From JAEUQQ01 sp963697285 (lineage in GTDB: Bacteria; Acidobacteriota; Vicinamibacteria; Vicinamibacterales; JAFNAJ01): 64,000 nucleotides of DNA. The position numbers and the translations under genes are program-made. Under the pieces are notes generated by a model. That model was not told the DNA's origin, made no database searches, and saw only the letters and a list, made by a program, of their open reading frames with translations. Shown one piece after another: positions 40,081 to 48,496 of the stretch. The stretch lies in assembly GCA_963697285.1 (NCBI GenBank), contig CAVONI010000012.1, positions 186,001 through 250,000 of the forward strand, read 5' to 3'. Within the stretch, counting starts at the first letter, position 1; each line of letters begins with the position of its first letter.

Positions 40081-40840
40081 GATCAACTCCCTTTCCTTCT
40101 CTGTGCTCGCGTTCTGCGATCAGTTCTTCCAGCCACCGGCGCTGCTCGGCATCGAGCACGGCCCGGTCTATCAAATCAGGGCGCCGTTCGAACGTTGCCC
40201 GTACGGCCTCGCGACGGCGCCACGTCTCGACTGCGCCGTGGTGCCCTGACAGCAGCACCTCGGGCACGCGCCACCCGCGGAACTCCGCGGGCCGCGTGTA
40301 GTGCGGGTGGTCGAGCAATCCCCGCACGAACGAGTCGCCTTCCACCGAGGCATCGTCGCCCACGACGCCCGGGATGAACCGGGCCACGGCATCGACGATG
40401 ACCAGGGCCGCCAGTTCCCCGCCCGACAACACGTAGTCGCCGATCGAGATCTCCTCGGTCGCCACATGCGCCCGGACGCGGTCGTCAATCCCCTCGTACC
40501 GCCCGCACAGCACCACGACGTGCGACAGGCGGCTGAGCCGCACCGCGTCGTCGTGGGCGAACCGGCGCCCCTGCGGACCTGGCAGGACGACCGCGTCGGG
40601 CGTCCCCCGCTCCTCGCGGAGGTGCTCGACGGCCCGCACGAACGGCTCGGGCTTGAGCACCATGCCCGGCCCGCCACCGAACGGCGTGTCATCGACGACC
40701 CGGTGCCGATCGGTCGTGAAGGCCCGCAGGTCCCACGCCTTGACGTCGAGGCGTCCGCTCACGCGCGCCCGCGCCACGACACCTTCCTCGAGCGAGGCCT
40801 CGATCATTCGCGGGAAGATCGTGACGATGTCGAACTTCAC
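40067..40840 (-). CDS. trmD: tRNA (guanine-37-N1)-methyltransferase
   Basis: The 257-residue SPOUT enzyme methylates G37 next to the anticodon, preventing +1 frameshifting. The trefoil-knot SAM site is seen in LCGRYEGIDDRV and ISIGDYVLSGGELAALVIVD, and the N-terminus MKFDIVTIFPRMI is standard. The C-terminal domain carries PHYTRPAEFRGWRVPEVLLSGHH in part. It follows rimM by 19 nt and overlaps rplS. Confidence 0.97.
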   Translation of the reverse strand: MKFDIVTIFPRMIEASLEEGVVARARVSGRLDVKAWDLRAFTTDRHRVVDDTPFGGGPGMVLKPEPFVRAVEHLREERGTPDAVVLPGPQGRRFAHDDAVRLSRLSHVVVLCGRYEGIDDRVRAHVATEEISIGDYVLSGGELAALVIVDAVARFIPGVVGDDASVEGDSFVRGLLDHPHYTRPAEFRGWRVPEVLLSGHHGAVETWRRREAVRATFERRPDLIDRAVLDAEQRRWLEELIAEREHREGKGVDHERD

Positions 40841-40859
40841 GTGTCCCCGGCCGCCCGCC

Positions 40860-41390
40860 CTAGTTCAGTTCGAGCAACCCATCGGGCGGCGCGATCACGA
40901 TGCGCTTGCCCTCCAGGTCGATCTCCACGCAGATACTCTCGGCCAGCGGGACCAGCACTTCACCTCGCGTGGCCTTCACGACCAGGCGACTCGCCGTCCG
41001 GTTGCCGTCGACCCCGCTGACGCGTCCCACCGCCGTGCCGTCGACCGTGACCACCTCGCACCCCACGAGGTCGAAGTGGTGATAGGTGTCGTCGGGCAAC
41101 GCCTCGATGTCGGTCGCCGGCACCCTCAGTTCGGCCTTCCCCAGCGCCTCGGCCGCCTCGATGGAGTCGATGCCGTCGAAGCGTACCAGCACCCGCTCGT
41201 GGTGATCGCGGACGCCGGTGATGGTCAACGGCGCCATCCCTCGCGTGTCACGCCGCCAAAGCGTCCGGCCCGGCAGGAAGCGCTCGTCGGCGAAGTCGGT
41301 GACCACGTCGATCGCCACCTCGCCGCGCAGCCCGTGGGTGCGCGCGATGCGTCCCACCAGGATGAGGTCGTCCCACTCCGGCTCGGTCAT
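40860..41390 (-). CDS. rimM: Ribosome maturation factor RimM
   Basis: The 176-residue protein assists late 30S assembly at the head domain and binds S19. It has the N-terminal beta-barrel motif LVGRIARTHGLRGEVAIDVV and the C-terminal PRC-barrel (LVGCEVVTVDGTAVGRVSGV). The ATG overlaps the stop of the KH-protein gene by 4 nt. The order rpsP-khpA-rimM-trmD-rplS is the standard bacterial cluster. Confidence 0.95.
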   Translation of the reverse strand: MTEPEWDDLILVGRIARTHGLRGEVAIDVVTDFADERFLPGRTLWRRDTRGMAPLTITGVRDHHERVLVRFDGIDSIEAAEALGKAELRVPATDIEALPDDTYHHFDLVGCEVVTVDGTAVGRVSGVDGNRTASRLVVKATRGEVLVPLAESICVEIDLEGKRIVIAPPDGLLELN

Positions 41391-41641
41391 GCCGGCGGAG
41401 GTCCGTCGCGAAACTCGAGTTGCGCACGGCGCCCCTCGTGCTCGGCGGCGATGCCCACGAGCGTCCGCAGTGCCTGCGCCGTGCGTCCCTGGCGTCCGAT
41501 CAACCGGCCCAGGTCACCCGGGGCCATGTAGACCTCGACCAGCGCCATGCCGCGATGCTCCGACTCGACCACATGCACGTCGTCGGGCCGGTCGGCGAGC
41601 GCACGCGCCACGCCCATCACGAGCGAGGCGAGACGGCTCAC
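41387..41641 (-). CDS. khpA: KH-domain RNA-binding protein KhpA
   Basis: The 84-residue protein is a single KH domain with the GxxG loop in GRLIGRQGRTAQALRTLV. KhpA homologues bind RNA, often as a complex with KhpB, and affect division and small-RNA regulation in Gram-positive bacteria. Here it lies in the rpsP-rimM gap where this family is always found, overlapping both neighbours by 4 nt. Confidence 0.92.
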   Translation of the reverse strand: MSRLASLVMGVARALADRPDDVHVVESEHRGMALVEVYMAPGDLGRLIGRQGRTAQALRTLVGIAAEHEGRRAQLEFRDGPPPA

Positions 41642-41946
41642 GACGCCGACGTCTCCGTCGCGGTCACCGGGGCGGTCACGGCCTGTGCCGCGTCAGCCGC
41701 CGCCTGCAGCGCCGTCCTGTTGCGCATCACCAGCGTGCGGACCGAATCCGACGGGCGTGCGCCCTTCGAGATCCAATGCGCGTAGCGGGCGAGATTCAGC
41801 GTCACCTTCTCGGGCGACGCCTGGGGATTGTAGGTGCCCAGGATCTCGTGCACGCGGCTGTCGCGCGCCGACGCACCCTCGGTCAATGCCACCCGGTAGA
41901 ACGGGTTCTTCTTCGCGCCCACGCGCTGCAATCGAATCGCCAGCAT
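41638..41946 (-). CDS. rpsP: Small-subunit ribosomal protein S16 (bS16)
   Basis: The 102-residue S16 starts MLAIRLQRVGAKKNPFYRVA and has the core LGTYNP and RYAHWISKGARPSDSV. The C-terminal 20 residues are an Ala/Thr-rich extension. I chose the ATG at 41946 (GGAGCAGGA just before it) and not the one ten codons upstream. It follows ffh by 50 nt. Confidence 0.96.
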   Translation of the reverse strand: MLAIRLQRVGAKKNPFYRVALTEGASARDSRVHEILGTYNPQASPEKVTLNLARYAHWISKGARPSDSVRTLVMRNRTALQAAADAAQAVTAPVTATETSAS

Positions 41947-41996
41947 TCCTGCTCCTGTGCCCTGCTCTGAAAACATGACCCTCGTGGGCCACGCGC

Positions 41997-43343
41997 CTAC
42001 CGCATGAGCGACCGCAACTGCCCCATGCGCTTGTACATCTTTCCCGTGTTCCCGCCGCCCATGACCTTGAGCATCTTCTTCATCTGCACGAACTGCTTGA
42101 GCAGGCGGTTCACGTCTTCGACACTCGTGCCGCTGCCGCGCGCGATGCGCTTGCGGCGGCTGCCGTTGATCGTATCGTGACGCCGGCGTTCGGTCGGCGT
42201 CATCGAGTTGATGATGGCCTCGACGCGCAGCAACTGCCGCTCGTCGACGCCTTCCGGCGCCATCTGCTTGATGTTGCCCATGCCGGGCAGCATCCCCAGG
42301 ATCGACTCCAGCGGCCCCATCTTCCGGATGGCCCGCAGTTGCTCGCGGAAGTCGTCGAGCGTGAAGTCGTCCTTCCGTATCTTCTGCTCGAGCGCCGCCG
42401 CCTGCGTCTGGTCGAAGACCTGTTCGGCCTTCTCGATCAGCGTCAGCACGTCGCCCATGCCCAGCACGCGCGAGACCACGCGATCGGCGTGGAACGGCTC
42501 GAGGTCTTCGAGCCGCTCGCCGCTGCCGACGAACGCGATCGGCACCCCGACCACCGAGACCACCGACAACGCCGCGCCACCGCGCGCGTCGCCGTCCATC
42601 TTCGTCAGGACAACGCCCGTCGCGCCCACCCGCCGGTGGAATTCGCCCGCGCTCTTGATGGCGTCCTGCCCCGTCATCGCGTCGGCGACGTAGAGGCGGT
42701 CACTCGGCTGCACGGCCTCGGTAATGGCCTGCAACTCCACCATCAGGTCGTCGTCGATGTGCAGGCGGCCCGCCGTGTCGACAATGACCACGTCGAACCC
42801 GCGCTGCCTGGCATCGACCATCGCGCCGCGCGCGCGCGACACCGGGTCGAGATCGCCAGCCGGATCGAACACTGCCGCCCCGGCCTGCTTGCCCACCAGC
42901 GCGAGCTGCTGGATGGCGGCCGGCCGGCGCACGTCAGTCGACACGAGCAGGGGATGACGCCCCTGCCGCGACAGGTATCGAGCCAGCTTGCCGCTCGTGG
43001 TCGTCTTGCCCGAGCCCTGCAGCCCGAGCAACAGGATCACGCGCGGTGACTGCGACGTCGGCGGCAAGCCACCCGCCGCCTCGCCAAACAGCGCGAGCAT
43101 CTCGTCGCGCACGATCCGGAGCACCTGCTGCGCCGGCGACAACCCCCCGAGCACCGCCTGGTCCACGGCCTTGTCGCGTACCCGATCGACGAAGGCCTTG
43201 ACGACCTTGAAGTTCACGTCGGCTTCGAGAAACGCGAGCCGAATCTCCCGCAACGCCACCTCGACGACCTGCTCGGTCAGCCGCGTTTCGTTGCGCAGCG
43301 AGCGGAAGACGTCCTGGAGGCGGGTGCTGAGTGACTCGAACAT
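41997..43343 (-). CDS. ffh: Signal recognition particle protein Ffh
   Basis: The 448-residue SRP54 GTPase binds signal sequences on ribosomes. It shows the N domain, the G domain with P-loop GLQGSGKTTTSGKLA, DTAGRLHIDDDL and TKMDGDARGGAAL, and the Met-rich M domain with the SRP-RNA motif GSRRKRIARGSGTSVEDVN and repeated Met residues near the end. ATG 43343 is used; the open frame extends upstream 25 codons without homology. It is first in its own promoter-driven operon with rpsP and following genes. Its receptor FtsY is encoded 3 kb upstream. Confidence 0.98.
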   Translation of the reverse strand: MFESLSTRLQDVFRSLRNETRLTEQVVEVALREIRLAFLEADVNFKVVKAFVDRVRDKAVDQAVLGGLSPAQQVLRIVRDEMLALFGEAAGGLPPTSQSPRVILLLGLQGSGKTTTSGKLARYLSRQGRHPLLVSTDVRRPAAIQQLALVGKQAGAAVFDPAGDLDPVSRARGAMVDARQRGFDVVIVDTAGRLHIDDDLMVELQAITEAVQPSDRLYVADAMTGQDAIKSAGEFHRRVGATGVVLTKMDGDARGGAALSVVSVVGVPIAFVGSGERLEDLEPFHADRVVSRVLGMGDVLTLIEKAEQVFDQTQAAALEQKIRKDDFTLDDFREQLRAIRKMGPLESILGMLPGMGNIKQMAPEGVDERQLLRVEAIINSMTPTERRRHDTINGSRRKRIARGSGTSVEDVNRLLKQFVQMKKMLKVMGGGNTGKMYKRMGQLRSLMR

Positions 43344-43417
43344 GGCGGTACGTGCGGGGCGCCACCACTGCCCCGCCAGACACACGGAGAGGCCGATGCG
43401 CGCACGCGCAAACCCCA

Positions 43418-43447
43418 ATACTAGCCGGGGTTAGCGCGAGGTGTCAA
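43418..43447 (-). promoter_or_regulatory. Sigma-70-type promoter for the ffh-rpsP operon
   Basis: On the minus strand a perfect TTGACA (43447-43442) is followed after 18 nt by TAGTAT (43423-43418), five of six matches to TATAAT. Transcription would start near 43411, about 70 nt before the ffh ATG. It gives the translation/SRP block a supply of mRNA independent of the upstream riboflavin genes. Confidence 0.75.
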
Positions 43448-43487
43448 CGCGGAACGCGGGCCGCACCCCGTGCAGGGGGCTGCGCGA

Positions 43488-44729
43488 CTACACCGACGAC
43501 AGCGTGTGTCCCAGCTTCTCTTTCTTCGTCGTCAGGTACCGCCGCGTGTGCTCCGAGACGGGAATCTCGAGCGGCACCGACTGCACCACCGACAGGCCAT
43601 ACCCGTCGAGGCCGACGAATTTCCGGGGATTGTTCGTCAACAGGCGCATCGAGTTGACGCCGAGGTCACGCAGGATCTGGGCGCCGATCCCGTAGTCGCG
43701 CTGGTCGGGCTTGAACCCGAGCTTGACGTTCGCCTCAACCGTGTCGAGCCCCTGGTCCTGCAACTCGTACACCCGGATCTTGTTCGCCAGGCCGATCCCG
43801 CGGCCCTCCTGGTGCAGGTAGAGCATGACGCCCCGGCCCTCGTCGGCAATCCGCTGCATGGCCGCATCGAGCTGCGGGCCGCAGTCGCAGCGCAGCGAGT
43901 GGAAGACGTCGCCGGTCAGGCACTTGGAGTGCACGCGCACGAGCACGTCGTGCCCGTCGCCGATCTCGCCGCGCACCAGCGCCACGTGCGTCTCGCCGTC
44001 GAGCGCGCTCTCGTAGGCGGCGACCCGGAACGCACCGTACCGGGTCGGTAGGTCGGCCGTCGCGACGTGGCGCACGAAGCGCTCCGTCTGCATCCGATAC
44101 CGGATGAGGTCGGCGATCGTGATGATCTTCAGTCCGTGCGTCCGGGCGAACTCCGCCAACTGCGGCACCCGGGCCATCGTCCCGTCCTCGTTCATGACTT
44201 CGCAGATGACCCCGGCCGGCGTGATGCCCGCGATGCGGGCCAGGTCGACCGCGGCCTCGGTCTGGCCGGCGCGCACCAGGACCCCGCCCTCGCGTGCGCG
44301 CAACGGGAACATGTGGCCGGGCCGCTCCAGGTCCTCCGGGGTCGTGGCCGGATCGATCGCCGCCAGCACGGTTGCCGCGCGATCGGCCGCCGAGATCCCG
44401 GTCGTCGTCTTGCCACGCGCCTCGATCGACACGCAGAACGCCGTCCCGAACCTCGCCGTGTTGTGACTGACCATCAGGGGGATACCGAGCGCATCGAGGC
44501 GCTCGCCCGTCATCGCCAGGCAGACCAGCCCGCGACCGAACCGCGCCATGAAATTGATGGCTTCCGGCGTCGCGAACTCGGCCGCCAGCGTCAGGTCGCC
44601 CTCGTTCTCGCGATCCTCGTCGTCGACCACGATGAGCATCTCGCCGCGGCGATACGCATCAATCGCATCGTCGATGCGCGCAAACGGAGACGAGGCCGTC
44701 GAATCGGGCAGGGATGGTGTCTGGCTCAT
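43488..44729 (-). CDS. ribBA: Bifunctional 3,4-dihydroxy-2-butanone-4-phosphate synthase / GTP cyclohydrolase II
   Basis: The 413-residue fusion supplies both riboflavin precursors. The N-terminal RibB half has VVDDEDRENEGDLTLAAEF and the metal-binding HNTARFGTAF region. The C-terminal RibA half has the zinc cysteines in HSKCLTGDVFHSLRCDCGPQ, plus LHQEGRGIGLANKI and RVYELQDQGLDTVEAN. The ATG at 44729 is chosen over an upstream in-frame start that overlaps ribE. It is last in ribD-ribE-ribBA; ribH is not in the window. Confidence 0.96.
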   Translation of the reverse strand: MSQTPSLPDSTASSPFARIDDAIDAYRRGEMLIVVDDEDRENEGDLTLAAEFATPEAINFMARFGRGLVCLAMTGERLDALGIPLMVSHNTARFGTAFCVSIEARGKTTTGISAADRAATVLAAIDPATTPEDLERPGHMFPLRAREGGVLVRAGQTEAAVDLARIAGITPAGVICEVMNEDGTMARVPQLAEFARTHGLKIITIADLIRYRMQTERFVRHVATADLPTRYGAFRVAAYESALDGETHVALVRGEIGDGHDVLVRVHSKCLTGDVFHSLRCDCGPQLDAAMQRIADEGRGVMLYLHQEGRGIGLANKIRVYELQDQGLDTVEANVKLGFKPDQRDYGIGAQILRDLGVNSMRLLTNNPRKFVGLDGYGLSVVQSVPLEIPVSEHTRRYLTTKKEKLGHTLSSV

Positions 44730-44742
44730 CGGGATCAGGCCT

Positions 44743-45357
44743 TCATGCGCCGGCGGCGCTCGTTGCCTCGCGCGCCAGCTCCGCAAACCTCAGGACGTAC
44801 TTGCCCAGCATGTCGCCCTCGAGGTTGACGAGATCGCCCACGCGGCGCCGATGCAGGTTCGTCAGCGCCCACGTGTGCGGGATGATCATGACTTCGAACG
44901 CCCCGGACTCCAGCGCCGCAACGGTCAGGCTGATGCCATCGAGCGCGATCGACCCCTTGCGGATCAGCAGCGGCGCGATCACCGGCGGCGCCTCGACGCG
45001 AATCGTCCAGAACTCGCCCCGATCGACGATGCGCTCGATCCGGGCCGTGGTGTCCACGTGCCCCTGGACGAAGTGTCCGCCCAGGTGGGCATCCGCACGC
45101 AGCGGCCGTTCGAGGTTCACCAGGTCGCCCACCGCGAGCAGGCCGAGGTTCGTCACCCTCATCGTCTCGGGGCCAATCTCGGTCGCGATCGTCCCGGCAT
45201 CGCATCCCACGATCGTCAGGCACACGCCGTTGTGCGCGATGCTGTCGCCGACACCCGCCGTAGCCGCCAGCGGCGTCGCGACACGCAGGCGCATCCCGCC
45301 CGCCATGTCTTCGCGGGCAGCCACCCGCCCGGTGCCTTCAACGAGTCCGGTGAACAT
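44743..45357 (-). CDS. ribE: Riboflavin synthase, alpha subunit
   Basis: The 204-residue enzyme dismutates two molecules of 6,7-dimethyl-8-ribityllumazine to riboflavin. It consists of two similar lumazine-binding barrels: the first begins MFTGLVEGTGRV and contains SIAHNGVCLTIVG, the second contains GSIALDGISLTVAAL. The C-terminal helix supports trimerisation. It overlaps the ribD end by 20 nt and precedes ribBA by 13 nt. Confidence 0.95.
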   Translation of the reverse strand: MFTGLVEGTGRVAAREDMAGGMRLRVATPLAATAGVGDSIAHNGVCLTIVGCDAGTIATEIGPETMRVTNLGLLAVGDLVNLERPLRADAHLGGHFVQGHVDTTARIERIVDRGEFWTIRVEAPPVIAPLLIRKGSIALDGISLTVAALESGAFEVMIIPHTWALTNLHRRRVGDLVNLEGDMLGKYVLRFAELAREATSAAGA

Positions 45358-46441
45358 CGACGTCGATCAACCGATCAGGGCCAAGGGGAACCGTCTCTGC
45401 GCCGGGCCGCGCGGCCAGGAGGCGCGGGCCGTCAAGTGACCAGCGTACTCCATCCCCGAGCCGTTGCGACGACTCGTACACCTGCAGCCGGTCCACCACG
45501 CCGGCGTCCCAGGCCGCCCGATGGAGCGTCGGCCCACCTTCGAGGATGAGCGAGCGTACTTCTCGCCCGTTGAGCACCGCCAGGCCATCGCGGATGTCGT
45601 GCTCGCTGCAGGGCAGGCACTCGGCGCCGGCGTCGGTGAGCGCGGCGGCCTCGGCCCGATGTTGCTCCATCGCCCTCGCGGTGGTCATCAGCAGGATCGG
45701 GCCGGCGTCGCGGGTGGCCAACAGCCTGGCCGACGGTGGCGTGCGCAACCCGCTGTCGAACACGACACGCACGAGGGGACGCGGTCGGAAGACGCCGCGC
45801 GCGGTCAACCGGGGGTCGTCGGCCAGGACCGTTCCCACGCCAACCGCCAGCGCGTCGACCCATGCCCGCTGAAGGTGGGCGTGGTGCAGCGCCTCGGCAG
45901 ACGAGATCGCCGTCGGTCCCCCGCCGGGCCGCGCGACGAATCCGTCGGATGTCACGGCAATCTTCAGCGTCACGTGGGGACGTTTCAGCGTGATCGCCGT
46001 GAAGAAGGCCTCGTTGAGTCGCGTCGCTTCCGCCTCGAGCACACCGACGGTCACCTCGACGCCCTGCGCCCGCAGGTACGCGAGGCCCCGGCCGGCCACC
46101 GCCGGATTGGGGTCCTGCACGGCAGCCACGACCCGCGCGATGCCGGCCGCCACGATCGGGACCACGCAGGGCCCGGTCCGCCCGGAGTGACAACACGGCT
46201 CGAGCGTCACGTACATCGTCGCGCCACGCGCCCGCTCGCCTGCGTGTCGCAGCGCGAGGATCTCGGCGTGCGGTTCGCCGGCCCGTTCGTGCGAGCCGCG
46301 ACCCACGCGCGTTCCGTCGGGGGCGACGATGACGCATCCCACCATCGGATTGGGGCTCACCGTGGCACGGCCGTACTCGGCGAGCGACAGCGCCACACGC
46401 ATCTGCTCGGCGTCGACGTGCGATCGCGGATCGTCTACCAC
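45338..46441 (-). CDS. ribD: Bifunctional riboflavin deaminase/reductase RibD
   Basis: The 367-residue protein deaminates and then reduces the pyrimidine intermediate of riboflavin synthesis. The N-terminal zinc deaminase has SPNPMVGCVIV, HAEILAL and TLEPCCHSGRTGPC. The C-terminal reductase shows VTSDGFVARPGG and LILEGGPTLHRAAWDAGVVD. I start at GTG 46441, overlapping the ftsY stop by 7 nt, because homologues have residues before the QMRVALSLAEYG helix; ATG 46402 would truncate it. No FMN riboswitch is recognisable upstream. Confidence 0.94.
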   Translation of the reverse strand: MVDDPRSHVDAEQMRVALSLAEYGRATVSPNPMVGCVIVAPDGTRVGRGSHERAGEPHAEILALRHAGERARGATMYVTLEPCCHSGRTGPCVVPIVAAGIARVVAAVQDPNPAVAGRGLAYLRAQGVEVTVGVLEAEATRLNEAFFTAITLKRPHVTLKIAVTSDGFVARPGGGPTAISSAEALHHAHLQRAWVDALAVGVGTVLADDPRLTARGVFRPRPLVRVVFDSGLRTPPSARLLATRDAGPILLMTTARAMEQHRAEAAALTDAGAECLPCSEHDIRDGLAVLNGREVRSLILEGGPTLHRAAWDAGVVDRLQVYESSQRLGDGVRWSLDGPRLLAARPGAETVPLGPDRLIDVDVHRTR

Positions 46442-47358
46442 GAGGATTCGAAGAGCGCGTCGACGTACTCGCGCGGCGAGAACGGGACGATGTCGTCGAT
46501 GGTCTCTCCCGTGCCCACGTAGCGGATCGGCAGCTTCAGGTCGTGGGCGATGGCCACGGCGACGCCGCCCTTTGCGGTGCCATCGAGCTTGGTGAGGATG
46601 ATCCCGGTCACACCGGCGACGCCGGTGAACTGGCGTGCCTGGACGATGCCGTTCTGCCCCACCGTGGCATCGAGCACGAGCCACACCTCGTGGGGCGCGC
46701 CCTCGACTTCGCGGGCGGCGATGCGGCGGATCTTGTCGAGTTCGTGCATCAGGTTCACCCGCGTGTGGAGGCGTCCGGCGGTATCGACGAGCACCACGTC
46801 GCGCCCACGCGCCTTTGCGGCCGCAATCGCATCGTAGACGACGGCTGCCGGGTCGGCGCCCGTCTTCGTCCTGATGATGTCGACGCCCGCGCGCTGGGCC
46901 CAGATGTCCAACTGCTCGACCGCCGCCGCCCTGAACGTGTCGGCGGCACAGATGACCGCCGACTGGCCCTCGTTCTTCATGGCGTTGGCGATCTTGCCGA
47001 TGGTGGTCGTCTTGCCGGTGCCGTTGACGCCTACGACCAGCACGACATGCGGACGCACGGTGACACGCGGGGGTGGAGGCACGCTCTCGAGGATGGCCAG
47101 GATCTCGTCCTTCACGAGCACGCGCAAGCTCTCGCCGTGGTGCATGCGCGCCTTCACGCGCCCGATGAGGTGGTCGGTCGCCGCCACCCCGACGTCGGCC
47201 GAGATGAGCAGTTCCTCGAGCGATTCGAGCGTGTCGTCGTCGAGCGGACGCGACAACTCCTCGGGAGCGTCAGCGCGCGAGACGAGCTCTTCGAACCGCT
47301 CGACGAGTTGCTGCTTGGTGCGTTGGAGGCCGGTGCGAAGACGGTCGAGAAAGCTCAT
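46435..47358 (-). CDS. ftsY: Signal recognition particle receptor FtsY
   Basis: The 307-residue SRP receptor GTPase has an NG domain with P-loop GVNGTGKTTTIGKIA, LVDTAGRLHTRVNLM and TKLDGTAKGGVAVAI. It lacks the long acidic A domain of E. coli FtsY and begins MSFLDRLRTGLQRTK, so membrane contact would use the amphipathic N-terminal helix. It is 64 nt downstream of gpsA and overlaps ribD. Confidence 0.97.
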   Translation of the reverse strand: MSFLDRLRTGLQRTKQQLVERFEELVSRADAPEELSRPLDDDTLESLEELLISADVGVAATDHLIGRVKARMHHGESLRVLVKDEILAILESVPPPPRVTVRPHVVLVVGVNGTGKTTTIGKIANAMKNEGQSAVICAADTFRAAAVEQLDIWAQRAGVDIIRTKTGADPAAVVYDAIAAAKARGRDVVLVDTAGRLHTRVNLMHELDKIRRIAAREVEGAPHEVWLVLDATVGQNGIVQARQFTGVAGVTGIILTKLDGTAKGGVAVAIAHDLKLPIRYVGTGETIDDIVPFSPREYVDALFESSW

Positions 47359-47422
47359 GTGGGAGACGGCGCCGCGCGGGAGTGGCGCGCCAACCAGCCA
47401 TTGTAGCAGTGGGGTCCCAGGT

Positions 47423-48424
47423 TCAGGCGTCCGGCTCCGAGCGCTGGCGGCGCAGCATCAGGTCGGCCACCGCCGTCCGCGCGTCGACCTTTCCCGAGAA
47501 CAATGCCGCCATCTTCTCGGTGATCGGCAGTTCCACGCCATGCTGCCGTCCCAGTTCTGCGGCGGCGTGCGTCGTCCTGACGCCTTCGGCAACCATCTTC
47601 ATGCCGGCGACGATGTCGCCGAGCGCCCGCCCGCGGCCGAGTTCCACGCCGACATGGCGGTTGCGGCTCAGGGTGCCGGTGCAGGTCAGCACGAGGTCAC
47701 CAAGCCCGCTGAGCCCCGCGAGCGTGTCGCGCCTGGCTCCCATGGCGACCGCCAGCCGTGAGATCTCGGCCAGGCCGCGCGTGATGAGGGCCGCCAGGGC
47801 GTTGTGCCCCAGCCCGAGCCCTTCGACCACGCCGGCGGCAATGGCGATCACGTTCTTGAGCGCACCGCCGATCTCGACGCCGACGAGGTCGTCGGATCCG
47901 TAGAGCCTGAACACCGGCCCACGCATCTCCTCCTGCACCAGCGTGACCGCGTCGGGTGCCAGTGAGGCGACGAGCACGGCCGTCGGCAGTTCGCGCGCGA
48001 CCTCGACTGCAAAGCTCGGTCCCGAGAGTACCGCGATGGGGTACCGTCCCGCTGTCTCGTCGTGGATCACGTCGGATATGCGCCGCAAGGAGTGCTCCTC
48101 GATCCCCTTGGTCGCGCTCAGGATGACCGCGGCGGGATGGAGGTGAGGCGCGACCGCGGCGACGACGCTTCGCACACCATGCGAGGGCACCGCGACCACC
48201 ACGAGCACGGCATCGCGAACGGCCTCGTCCAGTGACGACGTGGGAAGCACCGTCGGCGGCAGGTTGGCGTCGGGCAGATAGATGGCGTTCGCACGACGGG
48301 TGGTCATGTCGGCGATCAGGGCACCGTCGCGCGCCCAGAGCGGCACACGGTGCCCAAGGCGCCCGAGGTGAATGGCCAGCGCGGTCCCCCAGCTTCCGGC
48401 CCCCAGGACAGCTACCGTCCGCAT
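47423..48424 (-). CDS. gpsA: Glycerol-3-phosphate dehydrogenase [NAD(P)+]
   Basis: The 333-residue cytoplasmic enzyme makes sn-glycerol 3-phosphate for phospholipids. It has the Rossmann motif VLGAGSWGTALA at the N-terminus, ILSATKGIE, VLSGPSFAVEVARELPTAV, the catalytic Lys in GGALKNVIAIAAG and GLSGLGDLVLTCTG. The ATG at 48424 is preferred to an in-frame start eight codons earlier. It lies 72 nt after cinA; the lipid theme is shared with pgpA upstream. Confidence 0.96.
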   Translation of the reverse strand: MRTVAVLGAGSWGTALAIHLGRLGHRVPLWARDGALIADMTTRRANAIYLPDANLPPTVLPTSSLDEAVRDAVLVVVAVPSHGVRSVVAAVAPHLHPAAVILSATKGIEEHSLRRISDVIHDETAGRYPIAVLSGPSFAVEVARELPTAVLVASLAPDAVTLVQEEMRGPVFRLYGSDDLVGVEIGGALKNVIAIAAGVVEGLGLGHNALAALITRGLAEISRLAVAMGARRDTLAGLSGLGDLVLTCTGTLSRNRHVGVELGRGRALGDIVAGMKMVAEGVRTTHAAAELGRQHGVELPITEKMAALFSGKVDARTAVADLMLRRQRSEPDA

Positions 48425-48496
48425 CGCACTACCCTCCGACGAGCGCACACAGAAACGCCCGCCTGGACGCGGGCGCGGATGCCGAGTCTCACAGGC

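Noticed and set aside
45338..46500. FMN riboswitch for the rib genes
   Set aside because: ribD overlaps ftsY directly, leaving no leader, and no conserved RFN segments appear between ftsY and gpsA.
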